Assembly: GCF_040219215.1 (NCBI RefSeq)
Contig: NZ_JAVJSX010000022.1
Span: forward strand, 186,001-250,000
Length of the DNA stretch: 64,000 bases
Direction of reading: 5' to 3'
Source: Thalassobaculum_A sp040219215
GTDB taxonomy: Bacteria; Pseudomonadota; Alphaproteobacteria; Thalassobaculales; Thalassobaculaceae
Part shown: positions 34,113-42,790 of the stretch, piece after piece
How the letters are laid out: each line of letters begins with the position of its first letter
Position numbering within the stretch: position 1 is the stretch's first letter
The notes under the pieces: generated by a model
Databases searched by the model: none
Told to the model about the DNA's origin: nothing
The model's input: the letters and a program-made list of their open reading frames with translations, nothing else
Made by a program: the position numbers and the translations under genes

Positions 34113-34358
34113 GTCCGTCGGAGCGGACTGAACGACGACGGACGTAGACGGGCCAGGTTCGGCAGCGCAGGCGGCCGCATCATGGCCGGCGCCGGGCTCA
34201 TCGCGCTAGCCGGACCGATCCTGCTTCGGCGGTCCCGGCGCTCAGGCTGACCGGACAGGCACGCTCCCCCTTGGCCACCGGCCCTGCCGCGTGCTTTGCT
34301 TCCGGTCCCGCCGAGCACTGCTCCCCGCCTGACGCCCCTTTTCGTCCCGGAGTTCGCC

Positions 34359-35807
34359 ATGCCGTCCACCACCGTCATCCGCAACGCCGCCTGGATCGTC
34401 GCCTGGAGCGAGCGGGATCACCGCCACGTCTACCTGCAGAACGCCGACGTGGCGTTCACCGACGGCAGCATCGCCCAGGTCGGCGGCCGCTGGACCGGCG
34501 AGGCGACGACAGAGGTCGACGGCTCCGACCTGATGGTCATGCCCGGCATGATCAATGTGCACAGCCACCCGACCAGCGAGCCGCTGCGCAAGGGCATCAC
34601 CGACGAGATCCGCAGCCCCGGTTTCTATCACTCGTCGCTTTACGAGTTCCTGACGATCTTCGAGAACGACCCCGAGGGCCTCGCCGCCAGCGTCCGGGTC
34701 GCCATGGCCGAATTGCTGAAGAGCGGGGTGACCACGGTCGTCGACTTCTCCGCGCCGTTCGACGCCTGGCTGGACGTGCTGGCGGAATCCGGGATCCGGG
34801 CCTGCGTCGCTCCGGCGTTCCGCGATGCCCGCTGGTTCACCCGCAACGGCCACCAGCTCGAATACGACTGGAACGAGGAAGCCGGCCGCGCCGGGTTCGA
34901 AAAGGCGCGCCGCACCATCGACCTGGCCAACCAGCACCCGTCCGGCCGGCTGATGGGCATGATGGCGCCGTCGCAGATCGACACCTGCTCGGCCGACCTG
35001 CTGCGCGACGCCTACGACTACGCGCTGGAGAAGAACCTGCCCTGGCAGACCCACGCGGCCCAGTCGGTGACCGAGTTCCAGGAGATGATCCGCCGCCACG
35101 GCCGCACCCCGATCCAGTGGATGGACGACATCGGCGTGCTGGGCGAGCACAGCATCATCGGCCACGGCATCTTCCTCGACCATCACCCGTGGGTGCACTG
35201 GTCGACCCGCGACGACCTGCGCCTGCTGGCGGACTCCGGCGCCACCGTGGCCCACTGCCCGACCGTGTTCATGCGCCGGGGCATCGCGCTCAAGACCTTC
35301 GGCGGCTATGTGCGCGAGGGCATCAACATGGGCATCGGAACCGACACCTACCCGCACAACTTCCTGGAGGAGATGCGCAACGTCGGCACCGTCGCCCGGG
35401 CGGTGGCCGAGACGGTCGACGACCTGAACACCTCCGACATCTTCAACGCCGCCACCGTCGGCGGCGCCCGTGCCCTGCGCCGCGACGACATCGGCAAGCT
35501 CTCGGTCGGCGCCAAGGCGGACCTGGTGTGCGTCGACCTGACCGCGCCCTCGATGATGCCGGTGCGCGAACCGATCCGCTCCCTGGTGTTCACCGCCTGC
35601 GACCGGGCGGTGCGCGACGTCTATGTCGACGGCCGGCAGGTCGTGAAGGACGGCGATGTCACGACCATCGACCTGCGCTCCGCCCTGGACGAGTTGCAGG
35701 CCGCCCAGGCGCGCTCGATGCGCAACATACCGGGTCTCGACTGGGCCGGGCGCACCGCAGACCAACTGTCGCCGATGGTGTTCGAAACCCGCCAATCGCT
35801 GAACTGA
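34359..35807 (+). CDS. Amidohydrolase family protein (cytosine deaminase / AtzB-like)
   Basis: 482 residues from ATG 34359. Metal-dependent hydrolase (TIM barrel): HxH motif in PGMINVHSHPTSE, QTHAAQSVTEF, GHGIFLDHH and the catalytic Asp in MGIGTDTYPHN. The closest class is aminohydrolases acting on heterocycles or N-substituted ureas (TrzN/AtzB/SsnA). It is followed at 10 bp by an M20 peptidase gene, so the two may act in sequence on a nitrogen compound. In the 246 bp before it I see no convincing gene. Confidence 0.88.
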   Translation: MPSTTVIRNAAWIVAWSERDHRHVYLQNADVAFTDGSIAQVGGRWTGEATTEVDGSDLMVMPGMINVHSHPTSEPLRKGITDEIRSPGFYHSSLYEFLTIFENDPEGLAASVRVAMAELLKSGVTTVVDFSAPFDAWLDVLAESGIRACVAPAFRDARWFTRNGHQLEYDWNEEAGRAGFEKARRTIDLANQHPSGRLMGMMAPSQIDTCSADLLRDAYDYALEKNLPWQTHAAQSVTEFQEMIRRHGRTPIQWMDDIGVLGEHSIIGHGIFLDHHPWVHWSTRDDLRLLADSGATVAHCPTVFMRRGIALKTFGGYVREGINMGIGTDTYPHNFLEEMRNVGTVARAVAETVDDLNTSDIFNAATVGGARALRRDDIGKLSVGAKADLVCVDLTAPSMMPVREPIRSLVFTACDRAVRDVYVDGRQVVKDGDVTTIDLRSALDELQAAQARSMRNIPGLDWAGRTADQLSPMVFETRQSLN

Positions 35808-35817
35808 GGCCAGGGCC

Positions 35818-36945
35818 ATGCGCGAGTTGACGAGCGACGCGCTGCTGGCCGCCGTGCGCCAGTGGGTCGAGATCGAGAGCCCGACCCAGGACAGCGCGGC
35901 GGTGAACCGGGTCGCCGACCTGGCCGAACAGCAGCTGCGCGCCATCGGTGCGTCGATCGAGCGGGTGCCCGGGCGCGACGGGTTCGCCGACATCCTGATC
36001 GGCCGGATCCCCGGCGAGACCAACGGCGACGGCATCCTGCTGCTCGGCCACATGGACACCGTGCACCCGGTCGGCACGCTGGCCGGCCCCCTGCCGTACC
36101 GGGTCGAGGGCGACAAGGCCTACGGCCCCGGGATCTACGACATGAAGGGCGGCAACGTGATGGCGTTGCAGGCGCTGGCCCATATCCAAGCCCGCGGCGG
36201 GCGGCCCCGCCTGCCGGTCACCGTGATGTTCATCCCCGACGAGGAGATGGGCAGCCCGAGTTCGCGCGAGCGCATCGAGGCCGAGGCGGTGAAGCACCGG
36301 CTGGCGCTGGTGGTCGAGCCGTCCGGCGACGGCGGCCGGACCACCGTCGGCCGGCACGGCATCGCGCGCTACCACGTCAAGGTCACCGGCCGCCCGGCCC
36401 ACGCCGGCGCCTACCACGCAAAAGGGCGCAGCGCGATCCGCGAGATGGCACATCAGGTCCTCGCGATCGAGGCCATGACCGACTACACCCGCAACATCAC
36501 CCTGAACGTCGGCACGATCGCCGGCGGCAGCCACGAGAACCAGGTGCCGATCCGTTGCGAAGCGAAGGTCCTGGCGATGGTGGCGACCGCCGCGGACGAA
36601 GCGGAGGTCCGCGCCAGGCTGCTGGCGCTCAAGCCGGTCGATCCGGACGTGCATGTGGAGGTGACACCCGGTCTGTTCCGACCGCCCTACGCCAAGTCAC
36701 CGGCAATCCAGAAGCTGTACGACACGGCGGCCGGCCTCGCCCGCGAGATTGGTTTCGAGCTGGTCGGCGAGCGGATCGCCGGTGGCGGCAGCGACGGCAA
36801 CTTCACCGGCGCGCTGGGTGTTCCGACGCTCGACGGCCTCGGCGTGGTCGGCGACGGCCCGCATACGCACGAGGAACACCTGCTGGTCTCGTGCCTGGTA
36901 CCCCGCACCAAGCTGCTGGCCCGGCTGTTCGAGACGCTGGAGTAA
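35818..36945 (+). CDS. M20 family metallopeptidase (carboxypeptidase G2-like)
   Basis: 375 residues. Zinc motifs LLGHMDTVHPVG, GIYDMKGGNVMALQAL, the catalytic Glu in FIPDEEMGSPSSRE and a C-terminal His in THEEHLLV. The dimerisation domain starts GRHGIARYHVKVTGRPAHAG. Similar to glutamate carboxypeptidase/ArgE-type enzymes that release amino acids from N-substituted precursors. No signal peptide is seen, so it is cytoplasmic. Second gene of a three-gene run. Confidence 0.92.
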   Translation: MRELTSDALLAAVRQWVEIESPTQDSAAVNRVADLAEQQLRAIGASIERVPGRDGFADILIGRIPGETNGDGILLLGHMDTVHPVGTLAGPLPYRVEGDKAYGPGIYDMKGGNVMALQALAHIQARGGRPRLPVTVMFIPDEEMGSPSSRERIEAEAVKHRLALVVEPSGDGGRTTVGRHGIARYHVKVTGRPAHAGAYHAKGRSAIREMAHQVLAIEAMTDYTRNITLNVGTIAGGSHENQVPIRCEAKVLAMVATAADEAEVRARLLALKPVDPDVHVEVTPGLFRPPYAKSPAIQKLYDTAAGLAREIGFELVGERIAGGGSDGNFTGALGVPTLDGLGVVGDGPHTHEEHLLVSCLVPRTKLLARLFETLE

Positions 36946-36956
36946 GAGGGGCCGAG

Positions 36957-37580
36957 ATGTACGGGATCCTGCTGTATAACGGAGTCGAGCCGATCGACGT
37001 CGGCGCAGCGTTCGGCGTCCTGTCGATGGCCACCCGGATCGCACCGGGACTGGCATTCACCGGCATTGCCCGTCGCCGCGGAGAAGTCGTGTGTGCCAAT
37101 GGCCTTCGGGTCCTGGCCGACCACGACTACGCCTCGGCGCCGGACACTCTGACCGACCTGATCGTCACCGGCGGCCCCGGCTGGACCCGGGCCGCCGAAG
37201 ACCCGGAAACGCTTGATTTCATTCGCGGCACCCGGGCGCGCATCACGTCGATGTGCACCGGGGCGATGATCCTGTCCGCCGCCGGACGCCTGGCCGACAA
37301 GCGGGCGACGACGAAGCGCGAGGTGTTTGCGGGAGAGGCTTCTCCGCTGGACAGCCTGAAGGCCGGTCACGCCGTTGCCGCCACCTTGGTCGACTCCGGC
37401 GGCATGGTCACCAGCGGCGGGGTCACGCTCGGTCTCGATGCGATGTTCTATTGTCTTGCCAGAAGCCACGGCCAGACGGTCGCCACCGAGGTGGCTCGGG
37501 TGATGGAGTACTCCCGCGCACTGGCCGTCAACCGCGACGCGCTCGGCTACCAGTGCGACGGGCCGTCGACGAGCCGATGA
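36957..37580 (+). CDS. DJ-1/PfpI family protein (isonitrile-hydratase-like)
   Basis: 207 residues. Class I glutamine-amidotransferase-like fold: nucleophile elbow TSMCTGAMILSAAG with Cys, a Glu near the N-terminus (GVEPIDVGAAF) and DLIVTGGPG. No HTH domain follows, unlike GlxA-type AraC regulators. Members include isonitrile hydratase and stress amidases. It is 11 bp after the M20 gene and probably in the same transcript. Confidence 0.87.
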   Translation: MYGILLYNGVEPIDVGAAFGVLSMATRIAPGLAFTGIARRRGEVVCANGLRVLADHDYASAPDTLTDLIVTGGPGWTRAAEDPETLDFIRGTRARITSMCTGAMILSAAGRLADKRATTKREVFAGEASPLDSLKAGHAVAATLVDSGGMVTSGGVTLGLDAMFYCLARSHGQTVATEVARVMEYSRALAVNRDALGYQCDGPSTSR

Positions 37581-37607
37581 CGGGACCGGCGGTCGGCGGG
37601 CGCTTGC

Positions 37608-40439
37608 TCAATGCGCCTCCGACCAGCTCTTGCCCCAGCCGGCTTCGGCGATCAGCGGGACCGACAGGTTCAGGTGCGGGGCGGCGGCCCCTTCCATCAC
37701 CTCCTTGACCAGGGCAGAAGTCGCCTCGACGTCGTCCTCCGGCACCTCGAACAACAGCTCATCGTGGACCTGCAGCAGCATGCGGGCCTTTGACTGCGCC
37801 GTGTCGAGCGCCGGCGGCAGGCGGACCATCGCCCGCTTGATCACGTCGGCGGCGGTGCCCTGGATCGGCGCGTTGATCGCGGCGCGTTCGCCGAAATTGC
37901 GCATCGCCGGGTTCTTGTCGCGGATCGCCTGGATGTGCACCTTGCGGCCGAACTTGGTCTCCACGAAGCCGTGCTCGCGCGCGAAGGTCTTCATCTCGGT
38001 CATGTAGTCGCGTATCCCGGGGAACCGCTCGAAATAGGCGTTGATATACGCCTGTGCCTCGGCCTGCGGGGTGCTGAGCTGGCGGGCCAGCCCGAAGCCC
38101 GAGATACCGTAGATGATGCCGAAGTTGATCGCCTTGGCCTTGCGCCGGATGTCCGGCGTCATCTCCGACAGCGGCACGCCGAACACCTCAGAAGCGGTCT
38201 GGGCGTGAATGTCGATGCCGTCCAGGAACGCCTTGCGCAGGCTCTCGATCCCGGCGATGTCGGCGACCAGCCGCAGTTCGATCTGCGAGTAGTCGACCGA
38301 CAGCAGCACGTTGCCCGGCTCCGCCACGAACGCCGTGCGGATCTTGCGCCCCTCCTCGGTGCGGATTGGGATGTTCTGCAGGTTCGGATCGTTCGACGAC
38401 AGTCGGCCGGTCGCCGCTCCGACCATCGAGTAGGAGGTGTGGACCCGCCCGGTCTCGGCGTTGATGGTCTCAACCAGCGCGTCAGTGTAGGTCGACTTCA
38501 GCTTGGCGATCTGGCGCCAGTCCAGGACCTTGCGCGCGAAGTCCGACCCTTCGGCGGCCAGGGTCTCCAGCACGTCGGCGCCGGTCCCGTAGGCGCCGGT
38601 CTTGCCCTTCTTGCCGCCGGCCAGCCCCATCTTGTCGAACAGGATCTCGCCGAGCTGCTTGGGCGAGCCGACGTTGAACGGCTCGCCGGCCTGCTCGTGA
38701 ATCTCGCCTTCCAGGGTAACCAGCCGCTTGGCGAAGTCGGCCGACATGTCGCGCAGGATGGTCGGGTCGACCTTGATGCCGTTGCGCTCCATCCCGGCCA
38801 GCACCGGGATCAGCGCCCGCTCCAGGGTCTCGTAGACCGTGGTCATGCGTTCCGGCACCAGCCTCGGCTTCAGCAGCGCGTGCAGACGGAACGTGACGTC
38901 GGCATCCTCCGCCGCATAGGCGCAGGCCTTGTCGATCGGCGCCTCGGCGAACCCGATCTGGGTCTTGCCCTTGCCGCAGACTTCTTCGAACTTGATGTTG
39001 GTGTGACCCAGGTGGAGGGCCGCCAACTCGTCCAGCCCGTGGCCGTGCATGCCGCCTTCCAGCACATAGGACAGGCACATGGTGTCGTCGATCGGCGCCA
39101 CGGTGATGCCACCGTTCTTGGGCCGGCTCAGGACCAGCGCGTCGTACTTGGCGTTGTGGGCGATCTTCAGCACCGCCGGATTCTCGAGCAGGTCCTTCAG
39201 CCGAGCCATCGCGGTGTCGAACGGGATCTGCTTCGGCGCTTCCTCGGCAGGCCCGGCACCAAGCAGGTCGCCCTGGGCTTGCCGACCGACATGGCGCAAC
39301 GGGATGTAGCAGGCCTTGCCCGGAGCCACCGCCAGCGACACGCCGACCAGGTCGGCGCGCATGCAGTCCAGGCTGGTGGTCTCGGTGTCGAAGGCCACCG
39401 TCCCGATGTCCTCCGCCACGGCGATCCAGCGTTCCAGATCGGCGATGTCCTGCACCAGCTCGTATCCGGCCGCCTCGCCCGCCGGCTCGGTGATTGCCAC
39501 CGTCTCGGAACTGCCGCCGCCGGCTTGCGCTTCCTCGCTCTCGAAGCGGGCGACCAGACGCTTGAAGCCCTGTTCCTTCAGGAACGGCAGCACCATAACG
39601 GGATCGATGTGCCGGACCGCCAGATCCTCAAGGGGTTCCGGGATTTCGACGTCGTCGCGCAGAGTAACCAGCTGCTTGGATATCCGCGCCTTCTCGGCAT
39701 GTTCGATCAGGTTCTCGCGGCGCTTCGGCTGCTTGATCTCGCCAGCCCGAGCCAGCAGCGATTCGAGATCTCCGTATTCTTCGATCAGTTGGGCGGCAGT
39801 CTTGATGCCAATGCCCGGCACCCCGGGCACGTTGTCGACGCTGTCGCCGGCCAGCGACTGGACGTCGATCACCTTCTCCGGCGGCACTCCGAACTTCTCG
39901 ATCACCTCGGCCCGGCCGATCGGCCGGTTCTTCATGGGATCGAACATGTCGATCCCCTCCTTGACCAGCTGCATCAGGTCCGTGTCGGACGACACCACGG
40001 TGACCCGCCAGCCGCGCTCGCTCGCCAGCCGGGAGTAGGTCGCGATCAGGTCATCGGCCTCGAAACCGTCCATCTCAATGCACGGCACGTTGAACGCGCG
40101 GGTGGCATCGCGGATCAGCGAGAACTGCGGGATCAGGTCCTCCGGCGCCTCCGGACGCTGGGCCTTGTACTCGGGGTAGATCTCGTTGCGGAACGTGGTC
40201 CGCCCGGCATCGAAGATGACCGCCACGTGGTCGGCGTCCAGGTCGTCGATCAGCCGGACCAGCATGGAGGAAAAGCCGAACACCGCGTTCACCGGCGTGC
40301 CGTCCGGCCGGTTCATCGGCGGCAAGGCGTGATAGGCTCTGAAGATGTAGCCCGAACCGTCCACCAGATAGAGATGGCTCTGCTCCTTCGCGGCGGGCGG
40401 CGGAGCGGCGGTCTCGGGCTTCGGATCGGACTCGGCCAT
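37608..40439 (-). CDS. polA: DNA polymerase I
   Basis: 943 residues, full length. N-terminal 5'-3' exonuclease (LVDGSGYIFRAYHALPPMNR; SSDTDLMQLV; SLAGDSVDNVPGVPGIG). The 3'-5' proofreading domain appears active (VAFDTETTSLD, KIAHNAKYDALVL, YAAEDADVTFRL). Polymerase motifs A (LLSVDYSQIELRLVADI), B (RRKAKAINFGIIYGISGFG) and C (LLQVHDELLFEV) are intact. Repairs gaps and processes Okazaki fragments. Divergent from the DksA-like gene. Confidence 0.97.
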   Translation of the reverse strand: MAESDPKPETAAPPPAAKEQSHLYLVDGSGYIFRAYHALPPMNRPDGTPVNAVFGFSSMLVRLIDDLDADHVAVIFDAGRTTFRNEIYPEYKAQRPEAPEDLIPQFSLIRDATRAFNVPCIEMDGFEADDLIATYSRLASERGWRVTVVSSDTDLMQLVKEGIDMFDPMKNRPIGRAEVIEKFGVPPEKVIDVQSLAGDSVDNVPGVPGIGIKTAAQLIEEYGDLESLLARAGEIKQPKRRENLIEHAEKARISKQLVTLRDDVEIPEPLEDLAVRHIDPVMVLPFLKEQGFKRLVARFESEEAQAGGGSSETVAITEPAGEAAGYELVQDIADLERWIAVAEDIGTVAFDTETTSLDCMRADLVGVSLAVAPGKACYIPLRHVGRQAQGDLLGAGPAEEAPKQIPFDTAMARLKDLLENPAVLKIAHNAKYDALVLSRPKNGGITVAPIDDTMCLSYVLEGGMHGHGLDELAALHLGHTNIKFEEVCGKGKTQIGFAEAPIDKACAYAAEDADVTFRLHALLKPRLVPERMTTVYETLERALIPVLAGMERNGIKVDPTILRDMSADFAKRLVTLEGEIHEQAGEPFNVGSPKQLGEILFDKMGLAGGKKGKTGAYGTGADVLETLAAEGSDFARKVLDWRQIAKLKSTYTDALVETINAETGRVHTSYSMVGAATGRLSSNDPNLQNIPIRTEEGRKIRTAFVAEPGNVLLSVDYSQIELRLVADIAGIESLRKAFLDGIDIHAQTASEVFGVPLSEMTPDIRRKAKAINFGIIYGISGFGLARQLSTPQAEAQAYINAYFERFPGIRDYMTEMKTFAREHGFVETKFGRKVHIQAIRDKNPAMRNFGERAAINAPIQGTAADVIKRAMVRLPPALDTAQSKARMLLQVHDELLFEVPEDDVEATSALVKEVMEGAAAPHLNLSVPLIAEAGWGKSWSEAH

Positions 40440-40516
40440 CGTTCGGCCTTTCTCGCACGGGTTCGGACGCGGTGCCGGACTCTACTCCGCAACGCCGATG
40501 GGGCAAGGGCAGTGGG

Positions 40517-40870
40517 ATGGCGGAAATCGATCTGGAAGGCACCAGGCAGGCGCTGACCGAACGCCTAGACGAGTTGCAGCGGTCGACCGACAGCACTGCG
40601 GACAGCCGCAAGCCGGTCGAACTGGACCAGGCATCAGTCGGTCGCCTGTCGCGAATGGATGCCATGCAGATGCAGGCGATGGCCCAGGCGACCGAGCGAT
40701 TGCGCGGCCAGCAGATCGACCGCGTCCGCGCCGCGCTGAAACGAATCGACGACGGCGACTATGGCTACTGCGTCGCCTGTGGCGAAGAGATCGAGCCGAA
40801 ACGCCTCGCCGTCGACCTCACGGTCCCAACCTGCATCGACTGCGCGTCCGGTGCGCGGCGGTCACCGTAA
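40517..40870 (+). CDS. TraR/DksA family zinc-finger protein
   Basis: 117 residues from ATG 40517. Helical N-terminal half, then a C4 zinc finger (YCVACGEEI and TCIDCA, spaced as in DksA). At this length it is a short DksA-like protein; such proteins bind the RNA polymerase secondary channel and adjust transcription with ppGpp. The coiled-coil tip usually holds Asp residues; here the region is LDELQRSTDSTADSRK, so activity at the polymerase is uncertain. Confidence 0.87.
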   Translation: MAEIDLEGTRQALTERLDELQRSTDSTADSRKPVELDQASVGRLSRMDAMQMQAMAQATERLRGQQIDRVRAALKRIDDGDYGYCVACGEEIEPKRLAVDLTVPTCIDCASGARRSP

Positions 40871-40936
40871 CCGTTCGGCGTTCCCAGGCATTCTCTCGGC
40901 AAACCAACGACTCGCTGTGTCGGAGAGGATCCTGTG

Positions 40937-41398
40937 ATGCTTCACCGTTTCGCCGTCCTGCTGCCGCTGGCTCTGCTGCTCGCAGGCCCGTCCGCCGTCG
41001 CCCCGCTGCACGCCGCCGAACCTCCGGTCTATACCGGCTTCCTGTCGAGCCTGGCGGTGAACGGGTACGACCCGGTCGCCTATTTCACCGACGGCAAGCC
41101 GGTCGAGGGTTCGTCGAATTTCAGGAGTTCCTACCAGGGCGCCACTTGGCATTTCGCATCCGCAGCCAACAAGGCGGCGTTCGACGCCGAGCCCGCAAAG
41201 TACGCCCCGCAGTATGGCGGCTATTGTGCCTGGGCGGTCTCCCAGGGCTACACCGCCAAGGGCGACCCGGCGCATTGGAAGATCGTCGATGGCAAGCTGT
41301 ACCTGAACTACAACGCCGAGGTTCAGACCAAATGGGTCAAGGACATTCCCGGCCACATCAAGTCAGCCGACGGCAACTGGCCGAAGGTGATCCAGTGA
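40937..41398 (+). CDS. Secreted YHS-domain protein
   Basis: 153 residues from ATG 40937 with GAGAGGA upstream; a GTG directly before it is an alternative. Signal peptide about 1-28 (LLPLALLLAGPSAVAPLHA). The YHS domain is seen in VNGYDPVAYFTDGKPVEGSS, WHFASAANKAAFDAEPAKY and YGGYCAWAVSQGY. YHS domains are linked to metal (Cu) handling. Likely periplasmic and monocistronic. Confidence 0.88.
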   Translation: MLHRFAVLLPLALLLAGPSAVAPLHAAEPPVYTGFLSSLAVNGYDPVAYFTDGKPVEGSSNFRSSYQGATWHFASAANKAAFDAEPAKYAPQYGGYCAWAVSQGYTAKGDPAHWKIVDGKLYLNYNAEVQTKWVKDIPGHIKSADGNWPKVIQ

Positions 41399-41414
41399 TG
41401 CGGATGCAGAACGC

Positions 41415-41600
41415 TCACGCGGCGCGACCGTCCTCGGCTTTCTCCACCAGAACATAGGTGCGCGAGCAGTACGGGCACACCACCTTGTGTATGTCCTCGT
41501 CGATCTCCAGGAACACCCGCGGATGGCCGAGCGCACCGCCCCCGCCATCACAGGCGACGGTGTGGCTGGTGACCTCGATGGTCTCGAACGGCTGGGCCAT
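41415..41600 (-). CDS. CHCC zinc-finger protein (NDUFS6-like)
   Basis: 61 residues. Zinc ligands: Cys in VACDGGGGALGHPRVFL (with the His), then CPYCSRTYV. This small protein family is typical of Alphaproteobacteria and is homologous to the mitochondrial complex I subunit NDUFS6, so it may assist or associate with NADH dehydrogenase. Convergent with the YHS gene. Confidence 0.85.
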   Translation of the reverse strand: MAQPFETIEVTSHTVACDGGGGALGHPRVFLEIDEDIHKVVCPYCSRTYVLVEKAEDGRAA

Positions 41601-41734
41601 GAAACACTCCCCCGACGCGGCGCCGGCTGGACGTGGCGCTCCGCCGCCCCATATGCGGGACGGTCAGGCGCTTGTCCAGCGCAGTGCCGGATGATACGCA
41701 GAGCGGCGCCGATCGCAAGGATTTCACGGCCACC

Positions 41735-42790
41735 ATGCCCGTTGCCAAGAGCACTCCGCCCACGAGCCAGTCCGCCACCGTAACGCCGTTCCCCGGCGGC
41801 GTTACAGCACCTTCGACCGACTCGGCTCCATCACTGGCGCTGGAGATCCGCGGGCTGCGCAAGACCTATGCGGGCCGCAAGGGCAGGCCCGGCAAGGACG
41901 CCCTGAACGGCATCGACCTGGACGTGCGTCGCGGCGAGATGTTCGGCCTGCTGGGACCGAACGGCGCCGGCAAGTCAACATTGATCAACATCCTTGCCGG
42001 GTTGGTGGTGAAGAGCGCCGGCCAGGCCCGGGTCTGGGGCATCGACATCGACCAGGACCCGCGCAACGCCCGAGCGGCGATCGGGGTGGTGCCGCAGGAA
42101 CTGAACATCGATGCCTTCTTCTCGCCGCGCGAGACCCTGGAGTTGCAGGCCGGCATGTATGGCGTGCCCACCGCCGAACGACGAACCGCCGAGATCCTGG
42201 AAACGGTCGGCCTGACCGACAAGGCTGACGCCTACACCCGCTCGCTGTCCGGCGGCATGCGCCGCCGCCTGCTGGTCGCCAAGGCCATGGTCCACAACCC
42301 GCCGATCCTGGTGCTGGACGAGCCGACCGCCGGCGTCGACGTCGAGCTGCGCCGCAAGCTGTGGGACAACGTCCGCGCCCTGCGGGACACCGGTGTCACG
42401 GTGTTGCTGACCACCCATTATCTGGAAGAAGCCGAAGCGCTGTGCGACCGGGTGGCGATCATCGATCACGGCACCATCGTCGCCTGCGACACCACCCGAA
42501 ACCTGGTCGGCCGCCTTGACCGCAAGGAGCTGCTGGTCACCGTCGATGAGAGTGTCGAGGCGATACCGGGGCCGCTGGCCGAACTGGGTTTCACGTTGCT
42601 CGACGACGGCCGGTTGCACGTCGCCTACGCCAAGAGCCGAATCCGCCTGCCGCGCCTGCTGGGTGCAGTCCAAGCCTCCGGGCTGCACGTCGCGGACATT
42701 GAGACGCGGGAAAGCGACCTGGAGGATATCTTCCTGGCGCTGACCGGAAGCGCATCATCCGCCGTCCCCTCGGACGAGCATGCCGCCTGA
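41735..42790 (+). CDS. ABC-2-type exporter ATP-binding protein (orphan)
   Basis: 351 residues from ATG 41735, with a 35-residue Ser/Thr/Pro-rich leader before the ATPase fold. Walker A LLGPNGAGKSTLIN, signature LSGGMRRRLLVAKAM, Walker B PILVLDEPTAGVD and switch TTHYLEEAEALCDRVA. The sequence resembles YadG/CcmA-type export ATPases. No permease gene is adjacent, which is unusual: the next gene encodes a lipoprotein hydrolase and overlaps it by 11 bp. Confidence 0.9.
   Translation: MPVAKSTPPTSQSATVTPFPGGVTAPSTDSAPSLALEIRGLRKTYAGRKGRPGKDALNGIDLDVRRGEMFGLLGPNGAGKSTLINILAGLVVKSAGQARVWGIDIDQDPRNARAAIGVVPQELNIDAFFSPRETLELQAGMYGVPTAERRTAEILETVGLTDKADAYTRSLSGGMRRRLLVAKAMVHNPPILVLDEPTAGVDVELRRKLWDNVRALRDTGVTVLLTTHYLEEAEALCDRVAIIDHGTIVACDTTRNLVGRLDRKELLVTVDESVEAIPGPLAELGFTLLDDGRLHVAYAKSRIRLPRLLGAVQASGLHVADIETRESDLEDIFLALTGSASSAVPSDEHAA

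Noticed and set aside
34183..34251. A 22-codon frame (MAGAGLIALAGPILLRRSRRSG) that looks like a hydrophobic sorting tail with an Arg-rich end.
   Set aside because: No longer protein precedes it in frame and no ribosome site is seen. GC-rich sequence easily gives Ala/Gly/Leu and Arg codons.
37935..40556. An 873-codon open frame on the plus strand opposite polA.
   Set aside because: polA is complete with all motifs on the minus strand; the opposite frame has no recognisable domain.
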